A stretch of 64,000 nucleotides of DNA, taken from contig OY723251.1 in NCBI GenBank assembly GCA_963210315.1, positions 1,922,001-1,986,000 on the forward strand, read 5' to 3'. The translations under genes were made by a program, and so were the position numbers. A model generated the notes under the pieces. It worked only from the letters and a program-made list of their open reading frames with translations, was not told the origin of the DNA and searched no databases. Positions 1 through 10,800 of this stretch are shown here, piece after piece (position 1 is the first letter of the stretch; each line of letters starts with the position of its first letter). Source of the stretch: Rhynchopus euleeides (Eukaryota > Euglenozoa > Diplonemea > Diplonemida > Diplonemidae).

Positions 1-485
1 TGGAAAGTAATGGGGGGGGTGGGTCTGTGCAGGGAAGATAGCTCGGCGTGAAAAATAACCTGATGCCATGCAAGGTACTCCCCTAGTTTTCAATGGAAAT
101 TGGCCCATATCAACAGGAAATGGCTGGAACACCCGTCGTTTCAGCAGGTTCACCCGTCGACTCGACGGGTCCACCCGTCGAGTCGACGGGTGCCACCCGT
201 CGTTTCACCCGTCGTCATTTCACCCGTCGTCCCGACTAGTCGTCCGGGCGACTAGTCCGTGGTGCAGGCACGACTCGGGGCACCCCCCCTCCCCCCGCCC
301 CCCGTCGTCGCCGCGTTTGTCTCCTCCTCAGGGGTCGCGGATGCAGCTCTCTGCCCGCGCGTATAAATTGCACCAGTGTTGTTCCATAAATGTTCGTGCC
401 ATCAGCGTGAAGGTGCTCATACCCCTGGGGGAAGACATCCTGCAGTTCAGTCAAGTTGCCGTATTCACGGTCCCTGAGGGAACCC
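1..485. repeat. Low-complexity start of window with ACCCGTCG-rich palindromic patch
   Basis: No gene is supported. Between about 137 and 245 the motif ACCCGTCG and its complement CGACGGGT recur many times, alone and as GTCGA-centred palindromes, so the patch could fold into several hairpins. A C-rich run follows at about 285-305. The open frames across this stretch are repetitive and have no recognisable domain. Confidence 0.5.
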
Positions 486-574
486 AGTGTGCGCTCAACA
501 AAAAGTAGTCCGGAACTGTTCTCCCACAGTTGCTGGACAGGGTGTCTATAATAAAGCGAAAGGAGTACGATTTT
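486..574. repeat. Family X short TIR repeat, right half only (copy X1)
   Basis: This stretch is nearly identical to the right half of the complete copy at 622-785. It runs from GTGTGCGCTCAAC to the terminal AGGAGTACGATTT. The left half is missing. Between it and the complete copy lies a short hairpin-like stretch (about 575-621) built from ACGAGCGACGAAG and CGCGAAGTAACG. A similar stretch also sits beside the copy at 41118. Confidence 0.7.
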
Positions 575-621
575 TACTAGTTACGAGCGACGAAGCGTAG
601 CGAAGTCGCGAAGTAACGAAG

Positions 622-785
622 GAAATCGTACGACTGAAGCTTTGGATTAGCACCTCATGCCACTTCACAGGGCCTCAACACAGCCTTGAGACAGCAAGTG
701 TGCGCTCAACAAAAAGTAGTCCGGAACTGTTCTCCCACAGTTGCTGGACAGGGTGTCTATAATAAAGCGAAAGGAGTACGATTTC
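622..785. repeat. Family X short TIR repeat, complete copy (X2)
   Basis: A 164-bp unit that starts GAAATCGTACGACT and ends AGGAGTACGATTTC, so its ends are inverted repeats around GAAATCGTAC. It is non-coding and MITE-like. At least four other copies or pieces are in the window (486-574, 41118-41245, 56118/60877 split, 61940/63297 split). The transposase source is not visible here. Confidence 0.7.
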
Positions 786-1118
786 GGCCGACTAAACCGA
801 AAATCGGGCCCTCTGGGGTGCCACACCGATATTTTTCGGATTTTTTTCGGATTTTTTTTCGATTTTTTTCGGTTGGGGTGGCCACCAGTCCAGGCTGCTG
901 CCCCAGGGTGGCCGGATTTTCGACATGTCGAAAAAAATTTTTTTTGGCCGAAAAAAAAATTTTTTTTTTCGGCCGACTAAACCGAAAATCGGGCCCTCTG
1001 GGGTGCCACACCGATATTTTTCGGATTTTTTTCGGATTTTTTTTCGATTTTTTTCGGTTGGGGTGGCCACCAGTCCAGGCTGCTGCCCCAGGGTGGCCGG
1101 ATTTTCGACATGTCGAAA
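786..1118. repeat. Two-copy 185-bp tandem duplication
   Basis: The segment beginning GGCCGACTAAACCG at 786 is repeated at 971, offset 185 bp, with few differences. Each copy holds runs of TTTTTTCGG, a CACACCGATATT stretch and ends near TTTTCGACATGTCG. It appears non-coding. High identity suggests a recent local duplication. Confidence 0.8.
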
Positions 1119-1215
1119 AAAAATTTTCCGGGGGGCTTCGCCCCCCGGACCCCCCATGTGGGGGGCTCCGCCCCCCACGCCCCCCGCCCCCCCCCCCCCC
1201 CCCCCCCACCTCCCT
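1119..1215. repeat. GC-rich GGGGGCTCCGCCCCC inverted repeats and poly-C run
   Basis: Two small palindromic blocks of the GGGGGGCTTCGCCCCCC / GGGGGGCTCCGCCCCCC type are followed by a long poly-C run. The same GC palindrome is the core of the dispersed repeats at 12845, 13021, 26052 and 26272. Confidence 0.6.
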
Positions 1216-2632
1216 CCCGGCCGGGGGCCGGTACGGTCGGTCGTCGGCTGCGGCCAAAGGGCGTGCGGTAGCCGACGCCCTTTTGTGCTCGCCTCCTCTC
1301 TCCCACACCTCTTCGTCCTCTTTCATGACGCGTCACCCTGCCTCCACGCTCTGACTTCTGTGACCCGCATGCCGCGTTGAGAGCAAGTCTTTCGTGTGCT
1401 GTCACCGAGACCAGGCCACTATCTGCTCTCAGGTTGGTAGCAATGGCCTTTTACCTTATGTCAAGCCCACGTGACAAAGACTCGTGCAGCTGAGGTCCTG
1501 GCTGGTCTGTCCTGTTGTCTGGGATCCTGTTCCCCCCCGCACCCCCCCTTCCCACACATGTCTGGTGCGTCGGTCGCGGGTTTGTGGCGCATCGGTCCTT
1601 TGGCCTGCCGGGCCTCCCCCCCGCACCCCCCCTCCACACGCGAACCGGTCCCCCTTTTTCAATTGCGACCCGGTTCCCGTGTTGTGTTGCGGCCCTCCCC
1701 GCCTCGCCTCCGACAGACTCTCCCCACAGTTGACGACGTGGGCAAACGGCGCCGACATCCTCTCATCACTTACCGTATTCTCATCAGGACGGTCGGTTTC
1801 CCTGACGCCACGACCACCAATGTGCTCCGATGCTTTTTGAAGGAGGTAGTTCATCCCCGACTCAGGCGTTTGCGGGAATGAGCTCGCCCACTTCTCCTGG
1901 AGGAGTACGCACCACCCGGTCGTGGCGCACCCGCACCCGCTGCACACCGCACATGACGAGTTGCGGTAGCAGCCGTACCCCACACAGGTTCGAGTGGTTT
2001 GCCATGGTCCTGCTCACGACGACCTGCAGGTCACCCGTTCCTGTCGTGCACGTGCAGGCAGTGCCAGGAGGTGGTGGCCTCGTCAATCTGGCAGGGTTTG
2101 AGTTTACCGGGGCGAGGCACTCCACTCTGGGTCTGCTGTTTGTGATGTAACAAGCAGGTCTGGCGGGGTGTTCAGGGTTCGGAGTGGCCCTCCTCGTTGG
2201 CATCCGTGCAGCAGCGCTATCGCGTCCCGGAATGCCCCGTGTCACACCGGTGGGAACAGGGGCCAGCACCGCCATCTCGAGGAGGACCCGGGCCGTTCTT
2301 TGGATTCTTCACAGTCGCAGCCTCCGGCTTGTCGTTGTCCGTCAGCGTAGCGCCCACCCAGCCTGCAGAGATCTTGCACCGTCTTCAACAGCAATTTTTG
2401 ACCCGACAATTTTTGGGGCATTTTTTCACCAAAAAAAAATCACTCTGCGCGCCAAGTCGAAGACTTGTTTGGGGACTTTTGGTGTCCCCAATTTTTCAAT
2501 TTTCGAAAAATAAGCTCACTTTGCTAAACTGGACCCAACTCCCCACACTCTTTTTTAAGCGAAAAACAGCAAATTTCGGCCGATTTTTTCTCATTTTTTC
2601 TCATTTTTTTTCACCGACTTTTCCATACCCCC
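1216..2632. other. Intergenic, no gene seen
   Basis: Overlapping open frames on both strands have no recognisable domain and look like by-products of high GC. The last 250 bases become rich in T-runs (TTTTTTC). Confidence 0.4.
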
Positions 2633-2730
2633 ATTATACATGTATAATAGTTGACATGCAAGTATTATACATGTATAATACATGTAAAAATCGGTATTTT
2701 TACATGTAAAATTTACAAGATCCCACCGTG
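2633..2730. repeat. Right-end fragment of the ACATGTA palindromic element (copy C)
   Basis: The last 98 bp match the right end of the intact element at 14139-14829, ending in the same terminal TACAAGATCCCACCGTG. The left part is absent, so this is a truncated copy. Confidence 0.8.
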
Positions 2731-4021
2731 TAAGACCACCCCTAGGGGGGGGGGGGGACGCCTACCCCACGCCACCCCACACCGCCACCCCCATCACGAA
2801 TGTTACTGTGTCGTTTTGTAACAAGGTTGCAGCTCCAATAAGGACGCAGGGGGTGGTCGTGGGAGACTGTGGTTCCGTGAATGCTCGAGCATGGCACTGC
2901 TCCCACACCCCGCGGTGCGGCCAAAGCAATTCGCGGTTTTGCGGGTTAGTGTGCGCGGGGGGGGGGGGGGGGTGTCGCGGGTGCAGCGACGACCAACGAA
3001 ACTGCTTTGAAACGAGCAGGAGGCAGAAAGGGGCGTCGGGGGTAGGGGGGGGGGGGGTAGCGTGGAGGCCTTTTCAGTTGGTGTGGTGAGGGAGTCCGGT
3101 GGTGGTGGCCGCACAGAGAGCATGGAAAGGTGCGTCGGTGTGTGCTCTGCACAGCAGCACTGCGTATTGCAAGCCCTGAATTTGCATGAAAAAGAGGCCC
3201 GCTTTTCTTTTCTTTTTTCTTGGCCATTTTTTTTTCTGTAGCCTCATGCAATGAAGGAGGAAATGGAACACGGAGAAAGCAGGTCATTCGAGTTTACGGC
3301 ACGCGTAGTGCCGTAATTGCAGAGCCACATCTCACCTCATCACAGGTCGAGGTGTGTGCGTTTCACCACCATTCTGGAAGCGTCAAAAAAAAACGTGAAG
3401 AAAGGGGTACCCCAGGAAGAATGGGGCACCCCAGAAACGATGTCACAGTGACACCTTTCCACCAACTAAAAGAACCCCTCCTGCCCCCCGCCCCCCCAAT
3501 GCCAGTGGGTCCTGGGTGGGGGGTGGGGTCTGGGGGTGGGGCACCGTGGCGGGTTATTGCTCCCCTCTCTGTCCCTTCCCCTGCCCCTGCCCCACGCAGC
3601 CTCCCCTCCCCCCCTCTACCCTCGGGGGCCGACCAGTCTCACACATTCTGGAAGTAACATTCTGATTCACCTCTGGTCGAAAGGGCCTTTCAGGTCACGA
3701 CTGTTGTGAATCTCTGATAGATACGGGCGCTGTCTCCACAGTAACACGCTGGCCCACCCCCCCGACCCTCCCCTCTTTACACACTTCCGTATTGTAGCGT
3801 TGGGTCTGCACAACAGGGGTTGGCCAACTGGCATCGCGCCGTGCGGCATCGCCCCTCAAGGTGTCACACAACACAACACCAACGTCCTCCCACCCACTCC
3901 ACCTACAGGGGAGGGACCCCCAGCCCCCACGCTGTGCGGGGGGTGGGGGGGGTGACTGGGTGCGTTGGGAGCCTTTACACCTGCCCTCCCTCCCGCCCAT
4001 ACCCTCGCCCCTCCCCCACGG
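2731..4021. other. Intergenic upstream of CEP41, poly-G/C tracts
   Basis: Contains several G12-18 runs and C-rich runs. No coding domain is visible. The final 100 bases before 4022 are C/T-rich and presumably hold the CEP41 5' untranslated region and promoter, but no specific element can be named. Confidence 0.4.
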
Positions 4022-5006
4022 ATGTCGGTGAAGCCGACCATCGGGGACCGGGCGGTGCTGGAGAAGCGGATTGTGAAGAATGACAAGTTTAAGGACACGA
4101 AGAGCACGCTGGACACGGGGATGAACATGCTCAACACGAAGGCGCCGGAGAAGGTGACGGATAGGAAGGCTTATGAGAAGTTCAAGCGTGTGAAGAGCGA
4201 CCGCCTCCAGCGGCTCATCGAGGATGGGGAGGAGAAGATCCTCGTGATCGACGTACGTGAGCGTGAGGACTATGAGGAGGGGCGTATGCAGGGTGCGCTG
4301 CACTACCCCCCGATCCTGCTGTGCCACGCGACCAACCCTTTCCTCCCGCAGATGTTCACCCTGCGCAACAAGGAGGGCTGCCGTGTGGTGGCATACGACC
4401 TCGACGACGGTGTGACCGCCACAAAGGTCGCGAACCTTCTCTTCGAGAAGGGCTTCGACAACATCTACGTGCTGACAGGGGGGCTGCGTGACTTCGTGCG
4501 GGATCATGCGGCGCATGTGGAGGGGACACCACCGCCAGCAGCGCCTGCCTCTGACGCGCGGCCCACGCGGGTCGTGCGTGACACGGACAGTGCATCTGGC
4601 TGCTCGTCGACAATGCACATGGCCTCGCGGTCCAGCGTCGCACCCAGCAAGATGTCCACCATATCAAACGCCAGGTATGTCCCACCGGCACTGCCCTGCC
4701 TTTACTTTGTGTTCAGCATTTGTTCCGGTTTGCGGGGGTGTGTAGTGGGAGGGCAGCATCAGAGTTGGCTTGATGCGGTGTGTTTAAAAATCAATACCGC
4801 GTTGTGTGTGTGTGAGGGGCGGGGGGGGGCGTGGCCCGGTCTTGGCACCCTGCCTGTTGTCGGAGTAGAGCAGCTCTTTCACCTTTTTTGTCACTTCTGA
4901 GAGTGAGCTTCCACCCCCCACCCTCCCCGTCAACAGCAGCTCTGTGCACAAGCCGAAGTCACTGTCATCCAGCATGTCGCGCGGGCAGCAGAGCGGGTGG
5001 CGGTAG
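4022..5006 (+). CDS. CEP41: CEP41-like centrosomal/ciliary protein with rhodanese domain (2 exons)
   Basis: Spliced CDS: 4022-4674 plus 4937-5006, 240 residues. The N-terminus (IGDRAVLEKRIVKNDKF, then KSTLDTG) matches the conserved start of animal CEP41 (IGNPEYLMKRIPQNPRY, KSRLDTG), which supports this ATG. A rhodanese-like domain spans about residues 75-165 (ILVIDVREREDYEEG, then VVAYDLDDG, then NIYVLTGGL). The loop that holds the catalytic Cys in active rhodaneses reads YDLDD here, as in CEP41 (YDDDE), so it is expected to be catalytically inactive. In animals CEP41 supports tubulin glutamylation in cilia; a role at basal bodies or flagella here is inferred. The protein is shorter than human CEP41 (about 370 residues) because the linker is short. 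The Ser-rich C-terminal tail is completed by exon 2. Confidence 0.88.
4675..4936 (+). other. CEP41 intron with tandem NAGNAG acceptor
   Basis: A 262-nt GT-AG intron with donor CCAG|GTATGT after codon position 2. The acceptor region reads CAACAGCAG|C. Splicing at either AG keeps the downstream frame (a tail ending in GQQSGWR then TAG), so the choice adds or removes one Ser. Confidence 0.75.
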
Positions 5007-6411
5007 CATTGGTTCAAGCCTCCTCAAGGGGAGGGGTGGCGGCGGCGGCATCCGTCTTCTGATGCCCCCTGCGGGTGTGCGCCTGCTGACGCGGGCCCTT
5101 TTCTCGCTCCCCCCGCCCTGTGGGGGTGTGTACGGCTTGTAGAGGCTGCCAAGGCACCTCGTTCCCCCAACTGAGGAAGCCCTCTTCTGGGGTTTCGTGT
5201 TGATGAAACCCCTTGCATCCACTCTCTGCGCCCACCCCACTCTCCGGTACCCACAAAGAGTGGGTCGCCTGCATTCCCGCCGAACGGGGTGGGGTGGGGT
5301 GGGGCGGGTTCTGGGTGAACCCGGAAAAAATTTCAAACTTAATCCGTTCTGTTGTTTTGGGTGTTGTTCTTCTGCACGATCCGTCGCGATATATTTTTTA
5401 AAAACCCCCCGCCCCCCCCCCCCCTCCCCTCCCCTCTCCAACTCACCCTCTCTTATACCCCCCCCCCCCCACACCCCCACCCCCACCCTCCCAAAGCTAA
5501 CACGCGGAACAACAAAAAGTAAAGTCGCCTCGATTGATGACACCTCTCTCCCCTCTCTCCCTTCCCCCCCTCTCGCTTCGCTGGATCGCACACCTAGCGT
5601 GCGTCTATGCTGTGTGTGACTGTACCCCTGGAGGCAACAATGTGTCCGGCAATCAGCTGCAGGGTGGTTGTAACCACCCTGCAGCAGACACCCGACAAGG
5701 CTGTTTTGGGAGGACGTGGATGAGGTGTTGTTGTATTGATGTTGGGCGGCCGAAACTGCAACGAGAAACGCGGTCCTGACATGACGCTGGAGTCAGGCCT
5801 TGGGGCTGCATTCCGAGCAGTCGGCTGACGGGCGCGCGGTCCCAAAGGGTGTCTCCCGGGATGGTCTCTCTTCCCATGCCTGCCCCGTCCTGAGGCCGTG
5901 TCTTCTTCATCACCCCAACAGACAAGCGAGAGGGGTGTGAGGCGGGGGGGAGGGGGGATGGTAGAAGGGGTGCGTAAAGGACAGGGGTGCGGGGTGCCCA
6001 TCGCGGTTTGTGGGGGGCGCCAAATACACAGGAGGTCTCCCCCCACCCTCCGCCCCCTCGTTCGACTCTATGTGACGCGCTGCCCTTTTCCGCGTGGGGT
6101 TTTCTTTTAGCACGCAATGAAGGATTGCCCGGGCGGTGGTGCCTCTGAAAATCTTCGTAAGAACAACGTAAAAATCAGCCTTTTCAGGGGCACCCAGCCG
6201 GGCTTCTTTTTGTTTTTGTTTTGTGCAACCGAAATCAAGCATCACACACAAGAGCCACTGCCGCCCCCCCCCTCCCCCCACACCCGCCACCGCCACCACC
6301 CTTCGTGCAGGTTTGGACCACCCACAGATATAGAAACAAGCCCACAGGGTTTACTTATCTGCCTTGTGTGCGTACTACAGCCTTCGCCCTCTCCCACACA
6401 CTCCTGACAAG
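5007..6411. other. Intergenic, no gene seen
   Basis: Long C-runs at about 5405-5490 and mixed G/C-rich DNA. Open frames lack domains. The 3' UTR of CEP41 and the 5' UTR of the Cys-rich gene presumably lie at the edges. Confidence 0.4.
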
Positions 6412-7834
6412 ATGAAGCCTGTCAGGGCCGCGGTGATCCTGGGGGTCGTTATGGCGTGCACGGCGCAGACCATCACAAACGGGGACAACCTCAACTGCGC
6501 GGGCAAATCCTGCGTGTGCGACACATGCTCCAGCATGAACTGCAACGCCGCAAAGTCGTGCACCGGGTCTCTGCTCCTCTGCGGGGCGAAGGACTGCTCT
6601 GTTAGCTGCAACGCGCAGGCGTCGTGCCAGGAGTCGCACGTCGAATGCCTCTCGTCTGGGTCGTGCACGATCAACTGCAACCACCCCAGCTCCTGCGAAG
6701 GCATGCAGGCCCACAGCCACCTCGCCATCTCCTCCGGGGCAGCAGCGCTGGACCCCTTCGGCAGCAGCTTCGGCATGTGGCTGTCGGGCAGCGCGTCCCT
6801 CGGGAAGCTGCTCTGCCAGGCAGACAGCGCGTGTGCCTCCTCCGCCATCGGGTGTGGGTCGGATGCCTGTGAGGTGGACTGCAACCAGTCCGGGTCGTGC
6901 AGGGAGTCGTCCATCACGGCGGCGAACACCGTTGGGGACATTACGGTGCAGTGCCAGCATACCGAGGCCTGTGCTGGGGCCCATATGAACTTCGGGTCAG
7001 TGGAGCACAGCGCCAAGCTTGTGTGCAACAACCTGAGGTCCTGCAAGGATGCCGTTGTCAACTGCCCTGCTAATGAGGCGTGCCTGGTGGAGTGCAGCGG
7101 GCAGGATGCGTGCCAGGGCCTCCAGCTGAAGTGCCCCACGCGGCTCGGGAAGAACTGCGTCCTGAAGTGCACCGGGGTGAACGCGTGCAAGAACCTCGGG
7201 GTGGTGGAGACGGTGCCTGACTGCAACAGCGCCGCGGGGTGCTACCCAATTGCTGTCGCCGGTAGCGGCGGTGACAGCAGCAGCGACAGTAGCAGTGACA
7301 GCAGCAGCGACAGCAGCAGTGACAGCGACAGCAGCAGCAGCAGCGGCAGCGGTGTCATCCCCGCACCCAAGACGATCGTCGTGGTGAAGCGCGTGTTCCG
7401 CCTCGTGATGGGCATGCTGCTGCCTCTGTTCCTGCTGATGCGTGACTCCTTCCTCCTCCTCCTGAAGGCGATGCTGTCCGCCCTGTGCACGGACATCAAG
7501 GTGCACTGGACCTGCCCCGCCACCGCCTGCGCCAACGGGTGCCCCACCACCGCCGATGAGAAGCTCGCCGCCGGCTGCAAGGCCCTTGTGGCCAAGGCCA
7601 CCACCTCCCGCACGGCGGAGCTACTGCAGAGCGTGTCGTCCGGCGGGTCCGTCCTGGAGTTCGAGGTGGGGTACACACCGGAGGGCACGGAGGCTGCAGT
7701 CAACGAGGCCATCAGCAAGGCTATCGCCTCGCCTACCACAGAGCTCAGCAGCTACAAGATGCAGAGTGTCAGCGCTGTCGACACCGATGTGCTGGAGGAG
7801 GGGGAGGATGACGACAGCGCTCTCGGCCTGCCGC
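6412..7834 (+). CDS. Secreted Cys-rich repeat protein, 3' end disrupted by a LINE
   Basis: The ATG at 6412 opens a signal peptide (MKPVRAAVILGVVMACTAQ). About 270 residues of Cys-rich modules follow, with the recurring pattern C-N-x4-SC-x(n)-C (for example CDTCSSMNCNAAKSC and NCNHPSSCEG), as in many protist surface or secreted proteins. Then come a Ser/Asp tract (SSSDSSSDSSSDSDSS), a hydrophobic segment (LVMGMLLPLFLLM), a second Cys cluster (CPATACANGCPTTADE) and an acidic C-terminus (VLEEGEDDDSALG). The mixed hydrophobic stretch could be a membrane anchor. From about 7830 the sequence changes to reverse-transcriptase coding DNA in another frame, and the host frame stops 41 bases later (TGA at 7873-7875). 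The native C-terminus appears lost. Function unknown. Confidence 0.75.
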
Positions 7835-10800
7835 CGTCTGCAGGATGTTGTCGTATGGCAGGAGGGCTGGATTGACCCCTCTCAACACGGCTTCCGCCCC
7901 GGCCACCGCGCCGACGACGCGCTGATGGACCTCACGACCCAGATTGAGGAAACGCTCCTGGACAAGGACACCTCGATCTACCTCCTGGCGCTCGACTTCT
8001 CGAAATGTTTCGACAGGGTACCCCAGCGCTTAGTCCTGGAGCTGGCGCGTGCAATGGGGCTGCACGAGCGCATCCTCCGGCCGCTGGAAGCGATGTACTC
8101 GCGCCTCCGCCGTCGCTTCAAGACCCCACTCGGAGTGGGGGGGGAGTTCGATGTGACGAACGGAATTCTTCAGGGCTGCCCATTGTCGGTCGTCCTCATC
8201 AACGCGCTGCTCTCCGTCCTGGTGAAAGCGATCCAGGAAGAGAGCGGGGGGGCCCTCAGCATATCGTACGCGGATGACGCCACTATCATCTCGCGTGTCT
8301 CTGAGGCGCTGACACAACGTGGCGCGGACATCACGGGCGAGTTCTGCGCAATAACGGGAATGCGCCTAAACGAAAAGAAAACCATTGCCATGGGCGTGCA
8401 TCGCGTGGACCCCTCCTCTGGCGCACGCCCTCGATATGTCGGCACCATCGCTGTAAATGGGGCCACCTTCCCCACCAAAACCGCCTCACCTGCACTAGGC
8501 GTGCGCGTCTGTGTGTCACCAGCGTTCATAGACCGCGGCGACGACGGACGGGCGAGTAAAGCGCATGCCCCCTTACGCCGCCTGGGCAGCTCGCCTGCGA
8601 CCTTTGAGCAGCGACACGGCCTGATTGCTGGCGCAGTCATGCCCCGAGCGATCTTCGGTGGCTGGTATGCGCCCATTGACCACCGGGTCCTCCGCGACCT
8701 AGAGACCCGAGCCTCAAACTGCCTATACGGTGACCGCCATCCCTCCCGCAGCACCGCAGCGGCCCTCTCCATTGCCTCGAAGGGACACCTCCTTCACCCA
8801 GGAATCATAGTGCCGTATCGCATGCTGCTCCTACTTCTAGACTCCTGCCGCCGCCTACCAGAATTGATCCCGCGATTCAACCGCATTCGGGCCATGTATG
8901 CGCAAAAAACACGCATCGACGTCCCCCTCGGGCCTATCGGGCTTGCGCTCAAAAAAGGACTGCCGCCGGCCTCCCTCACCTGCGGCGATGATGTTTCCCT
9001 CATATCTGCTCCAGGAGGTTCCGAACCACTGCTTTCACTCGAAGTGGCGGCACGGAACCATGTGCTACGCGAGGCGCTGCGTCACAACATCTGGCGAAGG
9101 CTTGCTATCTCCAGACCCTCCTTCGGCGGTGTGGAGGACGGCGTTGACACCGTGCTGACAAACGACTTCTGGCAATCATGTGGGGATCCTGTGCTCGCCG
9201 CTGCGATGCGCTGCATTATTGTTGGGGGCGTGTTCCTGGCAGACCGCTGGGGACGCAATAAGCTTGGGGCTGCGACGGACTCCGCGCCTGACGGGCCGGA
9301 GGCCGAGCGCTCGACCGCTCCTACTCCACCTCCTGTGACCGCTGCCGACCACGCCACAGCACCCGCGGACGGCGACGCTGCCGGTGACACCGATGATGAC
9401 GACGACTCGTCGAGCTCAGCCCCGTCCGAGTTCGATGTCCTCGACGACTCGGGTGAGGTGCCCCTACCCCTCACAGCAACACAGCCGGAGCCGGGTAGCG
9501 ACCGCCTCTGCCGGAATTGCGATACGGGCTCCCCCGAAACCGTCACGCATCTCTTCTGGGAATGCCCTGCCCACAACGACGTCCGTGCCCGGGAGCGGTA
9601 CGCGGGTCTCTGTGAGGAGCGCCTCTCATGGCCGCCCTGCCTAGCCAACTGGGGCATCATACCGAAACCCCTATCCGGTACGGTGCGGGCGAAGGACCTG
9701 CACCACCTAATGAGCACGATAGTCGCCCGCAGAGATGTGCTGGAACGTGAGCGCCTCGGGGTATCCCCAACTGTTTGCGCGTGGGACGCAGCGCTAGCGC
9801 GACCCGCTGCGCCCCATCAGTCCGACCTGGCCTCACTGCCGGACAACCCACCCCGCTGGACTCACGGAGAGTGCATCATGCGTGCCCTGCGGGCCTGGCT
9901 CGGTCGTCTCACCTGGACGAGGGAGGGGTCCGTCTCCTTCTGCGAGCTCGCCATCGACTTCGAGGTCTTCTCCGGGCTCGACGTCTGCCCGATCGCTACT
10001 GGCGCCCCGGCAGGAACCCAGCCCGCCCCACTCAACATGCGTGGACGCATGATGGGGCAGATGTTGAAATACCTTGTCTCCCAGTGTGAAGCAGTTAACC
10101 TCCGCGCGCCCCTGCCTGGCGCGTTTGTCTCGCGTGTCTACTGCCTCCGCGCGGTGGGGGTGAAGGAAGTCTGGGGCGGTCTTGAGCCGCGCCCCCGCTT
10201 TGCCTGCCACGGGCTCACCACCCGTATCCTGATCGAGCAGATTCCCCGCGCGATCCACTGGGCCTCGAGCAAGTCGTGGGGCCTGGACCTTACCCCGTCG
10301 TATGCCGAGGTGCCCGACCGGGACACGCGAAGCGAACAGTGGGACCCTACTCCCGTAGCCCCCACCCGTGACCCCCTCGACACGGTCAGCCCGAGGTCGG
10401 CGCCGTGCGGCGCTGAGCGCTATGCCCCCCGTTCGGAGGTGCTGGCTCGCAACGTCTGCAGGGCCCACTCCAAGCCCAAGTGCCATGACTGCGACGCGGC
10501 GGGGCACAACCGAACCCTGCGAATGGAAGACTGCTGCCGGGCCCACCACCGCCAGGATGACGGACTGCCCGTGCAGTTCTGCAGCACGCACCGGCTGCTC
10601 CGCTGCGGCACCTGCAGCTCCTCCAACATGTGCTGCAAGCGTGGCCACCACGGCTGCCGCGACCATGACCTGCCCCCCTGCGGGGTCTGCGCCTCTCTGC
10701 CTGAGATGGATGACAGACGCCCCACCGCTTGCTGCAAGAAGGGCCACCACGCCCCTCCCGCCCCTGCGACGCCTGTGGAGGCAGACGCCCCCACCCCGCC

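Noticed and set aside
780-1354. Open frames over the 185-bp duplication as protein genes
   Set aside because: They consist of repeated T- and C-run translation (FFRFF, PPPPP) with no conserved domain.
3695-4618. Minus-strand open frame opposite CEP41
   Set aside because: The + strand matches CEP41 throughout; the minus frame has no domain and biased composition.
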